From Metallosphaera tengchongensis (GTDB lineage: Archaea > Thermoproteota > Thermoprotei_A > Sulfolobales > Sulfolobaceae): a DNA stretch of 64,000 nt. This document shows positions 46,055 through 54,264 of this stretch, in pieces (within the stretch, counting starts at the first letter, position 1; every line of letters starts with the position of its first letter). The DNA lies in NCBI RefSeq assembly GCF_013343295.1, contig NZ_CP049074.1, positions 663,501 through 727,500 of the forward strand, given 5' to 3'. Position numbers and translations under genes: made by a program. The notes under the pieces are model-generated. The model saw only the letters and a list, made by a program, of their open reading frames with translations. It had not been told where the DNA came from and made no database searches.

Positions 46055-47257
46055 ATGGCAGGAATAGTAGGAATATTAGCCTTCGATAGGGTTTGGAACG
46101 TAGGTAAGTTTTTGAAGTACTCCATGGTAGGGCTCCAGCACAGGGGTTACGCGTCCAGTGGGGTAGCAATGCTAAATAACGAGATAGTGTTTGCTACAAA
46201 GGACGTGGCACCTGAGGACTTGGAGCTTGATATGGAAGGATGGGCAGGGATAGGGTACACCGGCTCAAGGAATGGATATCCCATAGTTAACGAAGATGTG
46301 GCCATATCAGTTGACGGAGTGTTGAGGAATCCCGAGGAGTTCTTGAAGAAGTTCACCAAGGATCCAAGAAAGGCTTTGGAGGAGGAGAAGGGAGTTTATT
46401 CCCTGATTGCCTTAACTAGGGACGGAGATATGATAGGGTACAGGGACGAAACCGGGATAAGACCGCTCAGCCTCGGTGGTTTCGGATTTGATATGGCAAT
46501 AATAGCGTCGGAACCCGTCGCCATGTCTGTCATAGGAGGTGACTTCAGAAGGGAGATAGAACCAGGAGAAATGGTAACGGTGAACAGCCTTAACATAAAG
46601 GCTGAAAGGATAAAAGAGCCCAAGAAAGCCTACTGCTCCATAGAGTACGTCTATCAAGCCAGGATCGACAGCTTCGCCAACGAGAGGAGCATTTACGAGA
46701 CCAGGGTAAAGATAGGGGAACAGTTAGCTGAGGAAAGACCTATAGATGCAGACACGGTCATTGGGGTGCCGGATACAGCTTTACCTTTTGCTCTAGGATA
46801 TTCTAGAAAGCTCGGGATACCAATGGACCTAGGTTTCACCAGGACTGGAAGCCCCATAAGGACAATGCTAGCGTCAGATAGTTTCCTAAAGATAGTGGGA
46901 GTTCAGCTCAAGCTTAATCCAATTAAGGACGCGGTGTTCGGGAAAAGGGTAGTCTTAATAGACGACTCCATGGTCACTGGAACTACTCTCAAAAACACAA
47001 TAATGAGCCTAAGGAAACTGGGCGCAAAAGAGGTTCACGTTCTGATTGGTAGCCCTAAGCTAGTGTCCAAGTGCCCGTATGGCGTTGAGGTCCCAGAGGA
47101 AAGAGAGCTCATCGCTGCAAACCTTGGGGAGGAACAAATTGCCAGGGTTTTGGGTGCAGACTCCATCCATTGGCTCACGCTAGACGGTTTGAAGAAAGTG
47201 ACCAACTATAACCTATGCACAGGTTGTATGACCAAGAGTTATCCAAAGGTGATCTAG
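46055..47257 (+). CDS. PurF paralog lacking the glutaminase nucleophile
   Basis: 400 aa from ATG 46055, which has the ribosome site GAGGTGA at 46044-46050; the frame is open further upstream into purF, but that part is not PurF-like. It starts MAGIVGILAFD: Ala2 stands where the Ntn Cys should be. The glutaminase pocket is also altered (GYTGSRNG for GHVRYSTTG; VDG at 86-88 for the usual HNG/FNG). By contrast, the PRPP loop VVLIDDSMVTGTT (299-311) and the four cluster cysteines C184, C340, C388 and C391 are kept. Probably an ammonia-dependent or regulatory partner of PurF. Confidence 0.85.
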   Translation: MAGIVGILAFDRVWNVGKFLKYSMVGLQHRGYASSGVAMLNNEIVFATKDVAPEDLELDMEGWAGIGYTGSRNGYPIVNEDVAISVDGVLRNPEEFLKKFTKDPRKALEEEKGVYSLIALTRDGDMIGYRDETGIRPLSLGGFGFDMAIIASEPVAMSVIGGDFRREIEPGEMVTVNSLNIKAERIKEPKKAYCSIEYVYQARIDSFANERSIYETRVKIGEQLAEERPIDADTVIGVPDTALPFALGYSRKLGIPMDLGFTRTGSPIRTMLASDSFLKIVGVQLKLNPIKDAVFGKRVVLIDDSMVTGTTLKNTIMSLRKLGAKEVHVLIGSPKLVSKCPYGVEVPEERELIAANLGEEQIARVLGADSIHWLTLDGLKKVTNYNLCTGCMTKSYPKVI

Positions 47258-47258
47258 G

Positions 47259-48692
47259 ATGAAAGTGTTGCTAGTTGGAGACGGAGCAAGAGAGCACGCC
47301 ATGGCTGAGGCGTTGGCCAATTCGGCTGAAGGGTATAGGGTATTCGCTCTCTCATCATATGTGAACCCTGGAATAAGGGAAGCAGTCCTAAGGACTGGTG
47401 GGGACTACGTCACTGGAAACATTAATTCCAGGGACGAGGTAAAGAGAGCAATATCTAGGTTCAATCCGGATTTCGGGGTAATAGGTCCTGAGGACCCTCT
47501 ATTTTATGGGGTTGCAGACGAGTTCAGAGCCAACGGTATTCCTGTGGTGGGGCCCAATAAAGCCGCTGCGGAAATAGAAAGGTCAAAGGTCTGGATGAGA
47601 TCTCTCATGTGGAAGTACAATATTGAAGGAAGGTTAAGGTACAAAGCTTTCTCAAGCATAGAGGAAGCGTCAAAGTTCATTTTGGAGTATCAAGGCTCAG
47701 TAGCGGTTAAACCCTCCGAGCAGGTTGGGGGTAAAGGGGTTAAGGTAGTCGCTGACATACAGGCCTACCTCTCAAAGGAGAAAAGAAGGGCCCTGAGCAA
47801 AAGCGTGAACGAGATTGGCTCCCTTGTAAAGAACGAGATCAAGATCATTATTGAGGAGAGGGTTGACGGACCGGAGTACACTCTTCACGTCCTAACTGAT
47901 GGACAGACTTTCTTGCCTCTACCCTTGGCGCAAGACTACAAACACGCTTATCAGGATGGGATAGGTCCGGAAACTGGAGGCATGGGATCCATCTCAGGTC
48001 CGGGACACCTGCTCCCCTTCATTAACCAGGAAGAATACCAAGGAACTTTGGATATTATAAAAAAGACTGCAGATGCCATAAGGACGGAAGCTGGAGAGAG
48101 CTACAAGGGCTTTATCTCAGGTCAGATGATGCTCACCGAGTTGTGGGGGCCTACGGTGATCGAGTTCTATTCGAGGATGGGGGATCCGGAAACTACAGCA
48201 ATCATTCCTAGAATTGATTCTGACTTCGGTTACTTACTCCAGTTAACAGCTGAGGAGAAGCTCTCAAAGGCAACCCTCTCAGTCAAGGAAGAAGGAGCAG
48301 TAGTTAAGGCTGTAGCTCCTCTAGGTTATCCCTTAAGGAGAGATCTAGCCACAGGTAAGGAGATCCAGCTGGATCTCAAAGCAATGAGGGAGAGAGGCTG
48401 TAACGTATACTTCGGCTCAATCGCTTATGAGGGAGGGAAACTGATCACCAGAGGATCCAGGGCCCTGGAGCTGGTATCTCTAGGGGAGTTTCAAGAAGCC
48501 TCAAATAGGTTGGACGGATGCGTAAAAATGATCAGTGCAAACACGGAGCTGGTATTTAGAAGGGACATAGGGAAGTCCTTGCGTGACCAGATAGAGAAGG
48601 CTGAGATAGTGAGGTACTCATACAGGAACAGAATCAAAAGGGACGCACTGGGGGTCTCCGCAGACTGGGCACCCAACGGTGGTCTCTGGTGA
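47259..48692 (+). CDS. purD: Phosphoribosylamine-glycine ligase
   Basis: 477 aa ATP-grasp enzyme: VLLVGDGAREHAMAEAL, VIGPEDPLFYGVADEF, VVGPNKAAAEIERSK, ETGGMGSISGPG and SRMGDPETTAIIPRI. Longer than the usual 420-430 residues because of an insert after SEQVGGKGVKVVADIQAY and a C-terminal extension. Joins glycine to phosphoribosylamine. Starts 1 nt after the previous stop; overlaps purM by 4 nt (GTGA). Confidence 0.94.
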   Translation: MKVLLVGDGAREHAMAEALANSAEGYRVFALSSYVNPGIREAVLRTGGDYVTGNINSRDEVKRAISRFNPDFGVIGPEDPLFYGVADEFRANGIPVVGPNKAAAEIERSKVWMRSLMWKYNIEGRLRYKAFSSIEEASKFILEYQGSVAVKPSEQVGGKGVKVVADIQAYLSKEKRRALSKSVNEIGSLVKNEIKIIIEERVDGPEYTLHVLTDGQTFLPLPLAQDYKHAYQDGIGPETGGMGSISGPGHLLPFINQEEYQGTLDIIKKTADAIRTEAGESYKGFISGQMMLTELWGPTVIEFYSRMGDPETTAIIPRIDSDFGYLLQLTAEEKLSKATLSVKEEGAVVKAVAPLGYPLRRDLATGKEIQLDLKAMRERGCNVYFGSIAYEGGKLITRGSRALELVSLGEFQEASNRLDGCVKMISANTELVFRRDIGKSLRDQIEKAEIVRYSYRNRIKRDALGVSADWAPNGGLW

Positions 48693-49657
48693 GCGAATAT
48701 AGCAAGTCTGGAGTAGACCTTAACAAGGTAAAGGAAGTTCACTCTGACATTGCCTCCCTCATTTCGTCAACCTATAGGAGGACTGTCCTAGGGGCCGGTC
48801 ACTACTCGGGAGTCATAGACGTCTTAGGCAAGAAGATAGCGCTCCACGTGGATGGGGTAGGCACCAAAACTCTCCTAGCTAGAAAGGCCAGAAAGTATCG
48901 CGGAATAGGGAAGGACTGCGTAGCCATGAACGTCAACGACTTGCTGTGTGTGGGGGCCAGACCTTTAGCTATTCTAGATTATATTGCCATGGATTCGCCT
49001 GACGAGCAGCTGGTAAGAGAGATCTTGGAGGGTATCGTAGAAGGAGCAAAGGAGTCTGACTCAGAAGTAATTGGGGGAGAGACAGCTATCATGAAGGACG
49101 TGGTTAACGGGTTTGACGTGGCTTGCACGGCAATGGGAATCGTGGAAGAACTTAAGGTTGGTAACGACATATCCGGAGGGGACGTAATAATTGGACTGGG
49201 AAGTAGCGGAGTTCACTCCAACGGTTATTCCTTGGTTAGAAGGCTGATTGATCAAGGTAAACTTTCCTTTGAAGAGTGGCAGGATCAACTACTCACTCCA
49301 ACCAAGATTTACGTAAGGCCTGTCCTATCTGTAATGGATAAGATAAAAGGTGCAGGGCACATCACTGGAGGTTCGTTTTCAAAGTTAAGGAGGCTCACCA
49401 ACCTCTCCATGGAAATGACCTTACCGGATCCGCCGGAGATTTTTAAGGTAATCGAAAGTGCTGGCGTCACTCACGAGGAAATGCACCAAGTGTTCAATAT
49501 GGGTGTTGGTATGGTCCTGTTCACCAGAGACTCTAACGTTGATGAAGTTATGAACGTTTTAAAGCCGTTTGGTCCTTCCTGGATCCTCGGAAAAGTCGGA
49601 GAGAAGCCTGGACCCATCAAAATAACGACGTATAAGTCCAGGGTTCTTTATATATAG
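48689..49657 (+). CDS. purM: AIR synthase
   Basis: 322 aa: VDGVGTKTLLA, CVAMNVNDLLCVGARPLAILDYIA, VIGGETAIM, GLGSSGVHSNGYSLVR and HITGGSFSKLRRL. Closes the imidazole ring from FGAM with ATP. GTG start overlapping purD. Last gene of the operon; purE, purK, purB and purH activities are not encoded here. Confidence 0.94.
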   Translation: MSEYSKSGVDLNKVKEVHSDIASLISSTYRRTVLGAGHYSGVIDVLGKKIALHVDGVGTKTLLARKARKYRGIGKDCVAMNVNDLLCVGARPLAILDYIAMDSPDEQLVREILEGIVEGAKESDSEVIGGETAIMKDVVNGFDVACTAMGIVEELKVGNDISGGDVIIGLGSSGVHSNGYSLVRRLIDQGKLSFEEWQDQLLTPTKIYVRPVLSVMDKIKGAGHITGGSFSKLRRLTNLSMEMTLPDPPEIFKVIESAGVTHEEMHQVFNMGVGMVLFTRDSNVDEVMNVLKPFGPSWILGKVGEKPGPIKITTYKSRVLYI

Positions 49658-49672
49658 AATTTTGTCAATTCC

Positions 49673-49680
49673 TTTTAAAC
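49673..49680 (+). promoter_or_regulatory. TATA box for the zinc-finger protein gene
   Basis: TTTTAAAC centred 26-27 nt before GTG 49703, supporting that GTG over the ATG at 49712. Confidence 0.5.
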
Positions 49681-49702
49681 TCTGAATGTTAAAGCTGATT
49701 CT

Positions 49703-50158
49703 GTGGCAAGTATGAAGCCAGTTGATATAAAGTCTCTTGTAAATTATGTATCTTTGAAGATATTGGGAGGAGGCGACTATCTGCTAGATGCCTTAGAGGA
49801 ATACCTAGTGAACGGAGAAGGACCGGCCATTGTGGCCCATAAATACAACATTTCAAAACACCAGCTCCGAGGTTACGCCCAACGGATCATAGAGAAGAGC
49901 GGGAACGAGATGAGAGCTAAGAAGATTATCCCAATTCTTCAGTATCTCGCAAAGGACATTAAACCTATCGTCGTTAGGAACGATAACGGAGTTTATACGT
50001 GCAAAGTTTGCAATACTATGGTAGCTAGGGAGGATACGGAGGAACACGTGAGGAAGTACCACAAGGATCAGCTCTCCCTTGCAATAAAGAAGATGATGGA
50101 GAGATTGGAAGAATATAGGGCTAACAAGGAAAAGGCTGTTCTGGTCACAGCCTCTTAA
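49703..50158 (+). CDS. C2H2 zinc-finger domain protein with HTH-like N-terminus
   Basis: 151 aa. N-terminal helices (KSLVNYVSLKILGGGDYLLDALEEYLVNGEGPAIVAHKYNISKHQLRGYAQRIIEKSG) look like a helix-turn-helix; a single C2H2 finger follows at about 108-130 (YTCKVCNTMVAREDTEEHVRKYHKD), then a helical tail. Probably DNA- or RNA-binding; of a type common in Sulfolobales. Just downstream of the purine operon but with its own promoter. Confidence 0.78.
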   Translation: MASMKPVDIKSLVNYVSLKILGGGDYLLDALEEYLVNGEGPAIVAHKYNISKHQLRGYAQRIIEKSGNEMRAKKIIPILQYLAKDIKPIVVRNDNGVYTCKVCNTMVAREDTEEHVRKYHKDQLSLAIKKMMERLEEYRANKEKAVLVTAS

Positions 50159-50171
50159 GAAACTTCAGTTT

Positions 50172-50207
50172 TCACACCTCCACCCGTCCAAAAGGGTGAG
50201 TCCTTGG
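50172..50207 (-). repeat. Possible fourth, diverged IS605-type relic (copy D)
   Basis: Minus strand reads GGACTCACCCTTTTGGACGG then GTGGAGGTGTGA, similar to the CTCGCCCTTTAGGGCGGGGA hairpin core but lacking TTGATGAA. Could equally be a chance hairpin or a terminator after the zinc-finger gene. Confidence 0.2.
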
Positions 50208-50340
50208 TATTGAGAACACCTTTAGACTTATTTTAATCGTCTAAATCAACGCCAATAAGTACACTCCGTTCTTTCTCATTTATTTCGGAGTCGTTATCCA
50301 CATCAGCAGTCTTTCGAATTAATCCTACAGATTAGTAATG

Positions 50341-50347
50341 TTTATAT
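50341..50347 (+). promoter_or_regulatory. TATA box deciding the start of the RHH protein
   Basis: TTTATAT, centred 27 nt before ATG 50371; it would be inside the gene if ATG 50338 were used. Confidence 0.5.
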
Positions 50348-50370
50348 CTAAGTTTTCGGTATTACCTTCC

Positions 50371-50556
50371 ATGACTATTAAAACTGTAAGCATAAGGCTC
50401 AAGGACGAAATGGTAGCTGAGATTGATAAACTACTTCCCTTGATCGGTGCTGAGAGTAGATCCCAATTTATTATCAACGCTATTAAATTCTGCCTTAACA
50501 ACGACCAGTGCTGGAAGGAAACTGAGGATTTTATTGGAGAAAAAAGATTACCTTAA
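50371..50556 (+). CDS. Ribbon-helix-helix (CopG-type) DNA-binding protein
   Basis: 61 aa from ATG 50371: beta strand TIKTVSIRLKDEMVAEIDK, helix and turn IGAESRSQFIINAIKFCLNN form a complete RHH. Dimeric repressor-type regulator. The frame can begin at 50338, but the TATA box there argues for the shorter form. It immediately precedes the argG-carB-argX operon, 94 nt away, so it may control it; inference only. Toxin partner not seen. Confidence 0.8.
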   Translation: MTIKTVSIRLKDEMVAEIDKLLPLIGAESRSQFIINAIKFCLNNDQCWKETEDFIGEKRLP

Positions 50557-50649
50557 AAATTGTTGAAGGAGTCCTTTAACTTTATCTCTATCAAGAACTA
50601 CGTAATTTTCATTATCCCCATAACTTATAACCGAGAGAGATTCGTAAGT

Positions 50650-51831
50650 GTGAAGATGAAAATAGTTCTCGCATATTCTGGAGGTTTAGACACAACCGTT
50701 GCTATTAGATGGCTGAAGGAAACGTATCACGCAGAAGTTGTGAGCGTGAGCGTTGATGTAGGTCAGGAAGACGACTTCAAGAAAATTCAAGAGAGAGCAT
50801 ATCTTGCTGGAAGCGAGAAACACTACACTATTGACGCAAAGATGGACTTTGCTAAAAACTTCGCCTTTAAGGACATCAAAATGAATGGGTTGTACGAAGA
50901 CGTTTATCCGTTGGCCACGGCACTAGCTAGACCACTAATAGCTGAAAAAGTAGCTGAGATTGCCAAAAAGGAAGGAACAGAGTACGTAGCCCACGGATCG
51001 ACATCTAAAGGCAATGACCAGGTGAGGTTCGACCTAGCTTTGAAGACTGTGCTATCTGACGTGAAAATTATAGCACCTGCAAGGATATGGAAAATGACAA
51101 GGGAGGACGAAATAGCTTACGCTAAGGAAAGGGGTATACCAATAAAGACTGAAAGTAGCAAGTATAGTATAGATGAAAACCTCTGGGGTAGGAGCATTGA
51201 GGGGGACATCATTTCTGACCCTTACTCAGAGGTACCTGAAGACGCTTTTGAACTAACAAAGGTGAGGAAGAACGACAAGCTCGTGATAAACATAGAGTTT
51301 GAAGGGGGTGAGCCAGTGAGAGTGAACGGTGAGAAGATGAACCCATTAGAACTAATTAGATGGTTGAATCAAGAGGTCGGCTCTAGGGGCTTTGGAAGAG
51401 TTGAACACTTGGAAAATAGGGTTGTCGGGTTTAAGTCCAGGGAGGTTTACGAGGCTCCAGCTGCACTCACCCTAATTGGCGCCCATAGGGACTTAGAAAA
51501 GAGCGTCCTGACACCTAGGGAACTTAGGTTCAAAAGGTACATAGATTCGCTCTGGGCTGATCTCGTATATCAGGGTCTTTGGTACGAGCCCTTGAGGGAT
51601 ACTTTGGAGGTAGCAGGGAATGAGCTCAATAAGTGGATATCAGGGGAGGTAAAACTGGAGATCGATAGAAAGTCAATGTCGATTCTGGGGAGAAAAGCTA
51701 AGTACTCTCCATACTCAGAGAAGGTCTCCTCGTACAATAAGGGATGGTATCCCTCTGATGAGGAGGCGAGAGGGTTCATTGAAATATGGGGTCTACACTC
51801 GATCCTAACAAAGAAAGCGAGGTTAGATTAA
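50650..51831 (+). CDS. argG: Argininosuccinate synthase
   Basis: 393 aa: PP-loop LAYSGGLDTTVAIRWL, GQEDDFKKIQERA, AHGSTSKGNDQVRF and SIDENLWGRSIEGD. Joins citrulline and aspartate. The frame is open from 50560, but family members begin right before KIVLAYSGG; GTG 50650 (VKMKIVL) or ATG 50656 fit a CTTATAA box at 50623-50629. First gene of an arg/car operon; its stop overlaps the argH ATG (TAATG). Confidence 0.94.
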   Translation: MKMKIVLAYSGGLDTTVAIRWLKETYHAEVVSVSVDVGQEDDFKKIQERAYLAGSEKHYTIDAKMDFAKNFAFKDIKMNGLYEDVYPLATALARPLIAEKVAEIAKKEGTEYVAHGSTSKGNDQVRFDLALKTVLSDVKIIAPARIWKMTREDEIAYAKERGIPIKTESSKYSIDENLWGRSIEGDIISDPYSEVPEDAFELTKVRKNDKLVINIEFEGGEPVRVNGEKMNPLELIRWLNQEVGSRGFGRVEHLENRVVGFKSREVYEAPAALTLIGAHRDLEKSVLTPRELRFKRYIDSLWADLVYQGLWYEPLRDTLEVAGNELNKWISGEVKLEIDRKSMSILGRKAKYSPYSEKVSSYNKGWYPSDEEARGFIEIWGLHSILTKKARLD

Positions 51832-53177
51832 TGCTCTATAGGAAGTGGGGATCAAAGGAAGATCCTGTAGTTTACTATACATCCTCCTCCCTTCAGGACC
51901 AGAAGATCCTTAACGAAGTGAAAGAAGTAATGAAAGCCCACATAATTGAGCTTTTCCTCTCCAACTACATCTCTAAGGAGGATGCAAAAAAACTACTTCA
52001 GGGAGTGAACTCGTTCAGTTCCATTGACCCTTCATATGAGGATGTCCATGAGGCTTTGGAAGATCACATTATAAAGGTCGCAGGTGATGCCGGTGGGGCA
52101 ATAGGGATGGGCAGAAGCAGGAACGATCACGTAGCTACCGCTTTAAGATTGAAAATGAGGGCTGAACTTCTCAACCTGCTTGAAGACTTGCTCCAGTTCA
52201 GGGAACAGCTAGTTAAGAACGCAGAGGTTTTCTCCAAAATTGCTTTTCCAGCGTTCACCCACTTTCAACCTGCGCAACCTACTACCTTCGGGCATTACCT
52301 CTTATATGTAGAGGAGGAGATATCCTCAAGATGGGAGGCCATATTTAAAGTTCTTGACCTAATAAATAAATCACCTTTAGGAAGTGGTGCCATAGTCGGC
52401 ACTTCGGTAAACCTAAATAGGAGGAGAGAGGCCACGCTCTTGGGATTTAACGGAATTGTACTCAATACAATCTCAGCCACTTCCTCAAGGTCAGACTTGA
52501 TTTCAGCGCTGATGGAGGTGACAAACCTAGGATTGGCCATGAGCAGAGTGATCGAGGATATGATATTACTTTCTTCGAAATTCGTGAATGTGCTTGAACT
52601 TCCAGACACTCACGTCAGCACTAGCTCGTTAATGCCACAGAAGAGGAATGCCGTTACGATGGAGGTTTCGAGGGCTAGGATCTCTAAGGTGATTGGTGAG
52701 CTGATGTCAATAATTAGTTCGTATAAGTCGCTCCCATCAGGCTACAATTTGGACTTGCAGGAGATTAACCCCCTCATGTGGGACATCTTAGAGGAGATTG
52801 AGGGGGTAGTAAAAGTCCTCCAGGATCTTCTCTCCAAAGTGAAATTTAAGGCAATAAATCTAGACAAAGAGATGTTGGCAACAGATGAGGCTGAGAAACT
52901 AACTGAGCATGGGGTTAGATACAGAGAAGCGTATTTCACAGTTTCCAAGACAGTTAGGGAGGGAAGCTTTAAACCATCAATTACTATTGATGAGTCCATT
53001 TCTAGGAAAGCTGTTGAGGGGAGCCCTAGTCCTTCTAGGATAGCTGAAGGTATTTCCTTCGCAAAAGAAAGGATAAACAGGGACGTTCACACTCTAAGAG
53101 AATATAAAAACCAGATTCTCAAAGGAGAAGGGGAATTGAGGCTGATAGAAAATGACATTCTGCAAGAGGGGAACTGA
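51831..53177 (+). CDS. argH: Argininosuccinate lyase
   Basis: 448 aa from ATG 51831, which overlaps the argG stop (TAATG); an earlier in-frame ATG at 51786 is less likely. Motifs MGRSRNDHVATAL, THFQPAQPTTFGHYLL and the superfamily signature SSLMPQKRNAV. Splits argininosuccinate into arginine and fumarate. Overlaps carA by 26 nt. Confidence 0.93.
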   Translation: MLYRKWGSKEDPVVYYTSSSLQDQKILNEVKEVMKAHIIELFLSNYISKEDAKKLLQGVNSFSSIDPSYEDVHEALEDHIIKVAGDAGGAIGMGRSRNDHVATALRLKMRAELLNLLEDLLQFREQLVKNAEVFSKIAFPAFTHFQPAQPTTFGHYLLYVEEEISSRWEAIFKVLDLINKSPLGSGAIVGTSVNLNRRREATLLGFNGIVLNTISATSSRSDLISALMEVTNLGLAMSRVIEDMILLSSKFVNVLELPDTHVSTSSLMPQKRNAVTMEVSRARISKVIGELMSIISSYKSLPSGYNLDLQEINPLMWDILEEIEGVVKVLQDLLSKVKFKAINLDKEMLATDEAEKLTEHGVRYREAYFTVSKTVREGSFKPSITIDESISRKAVEGSPSPSRIAEGISFAKERINRDVHTLREYKNQILKGEGELRLIENDILQEGN

Positions 53178-54264
53178 AGGACTAATTTACATGGAGGACG
53201 GGACACTCCTGAAGGGATGTGGTTTTGGCTCCAAGGGAGTGAGGGCAGGTGAAGTAGTGTTCACCACAGCCATGAATGGGTACCCAGAGTCCATGACCGA
53301 TCCTTCCTATAGGGGACAGATCCTCGTCATAACTCACCCACTTGTGGGGAACTACGGTATCCCTACCCCAGACTTTAGGGGAGGGATCTTACAGAACTTT
53401 GAGTCAGAGCAGATTCAGATCGAGGGGCTAGTAGTTACAGAGGAGACTGATCCGTCGAAGTGGAACTCAGGCAAGAGCCTTCATAAATGGATGGAGGAGC
53501 AGGGCGTCCCTGGAGTTTCCTCCGTGGACACTAGGATGATCGTTAAGAAGGTTAGATCACAGGGCTCCATGATGGGGGTAATTGCCTCTGGAGTGCAAGT
53601 GGAGAATCCTAAGGAGTACCTTAAGCAAAGATATGATGAAGTAGATTTCACGGTTTTCACCTCGCCCAAGTCCCCTATCATCCACACTAATACCACTAGT
53701 AGCGGACTCGTCGTTGTCGTAGATTGCGGAATAAAACACGGTATACTAGACGAACTTTATAAACGCGGTTTCACTATCGTAAGGTTACCTTGTAAGTCGA
53801 CCGCAGAAGAGATCGTGAATTACTCTCCCAAAGGGGTAGTGTTCGGCAACGGTCCAGGTAACCCAAATATTCTCAAGGGGCTCATAGAGAACTTCTCCAA
53901 CGTCTTGGAGTACAAGATTCCAACCCTTGGCATTTGCCTAGGACACCAGGTAGCTACGCTCTCCTTAGGGGGAAAGGTGAGGAAGATGAAGTTTGGACAC
54001 AGGGCAATTAATAAGCCAGTGGTAGACGTAACTAGTGGAAGGTGTTACATCTCTACCCATAACCACGGTTACGGCGTATTCAAGGAGGACATTCCTCCGG
54101 ATACCCAGGTCTGGTTCATTAACCCAGACGACGGTACAGTTGAGGGCCTGGTTCACAAGAGGTTGCCTGTGATAACTACTCAGTTCCACCCTGAAGCTAG
54201 ACCAGGCCCTAACGACATTACGTGGGTTTTCGATAAGTTCAAGAAGATGGTGGTTAAGGAATGA
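53152..54264 (+). CDS. carA: Carbamoyl-phosphate synthase small subunit
   Basis: 370 aa. N-terminal domain [39 protein letters not shown]-terminal class I glutaminase with nucleophile in LGICLGHQ and His-Glu in FHPEA. ATG 53152 ([13 protein letters not shown]) is kept because I recall the same N-terminus in Sulfolobus CarA; ATG 53191 would be too short. Overlaps carB by 4 nt. Confidence 0.93.
   Translation: MTFCKRGTEGLIYMEDGTLLKGCGFGSKGVRAGEVVFTTAMNGYPESMTDPSYRGQILVITHPLVGNYGIPTPDFRGGILQNFESEQIQIEGLVVTEETDPSKWNSGKSLHKWMEEQGVPGVSSVDTRMIVKKVRSQGSMMGVIASGVQVENPKEYLKQRYDEVDFTVFTSPKSPIIHTNTTSSGLVVVVDCGIKHGILDELYKRGFTIVRLPCKSTAEEIVNYSPKGVVFGNGPGNPNILKGLIENFSNVLEYKIPTLGICLGHQVATLSLGGKVRKMKFGHRAINKPVVDVTSGRCYISTHNHGYGVFKEDIPPDTQVWFINPDDGTVEGLVHKRLPVITTQFHPEARPGPNDITWVFDKFKKMVVKE

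Noticed and set aside
46055-47257. Calling the second PurF a pseudogene
   Set aside because: Full-length frame, intact PRPP loop and cluster cysteines, and an operon position between purF and purD argue for a working protein.
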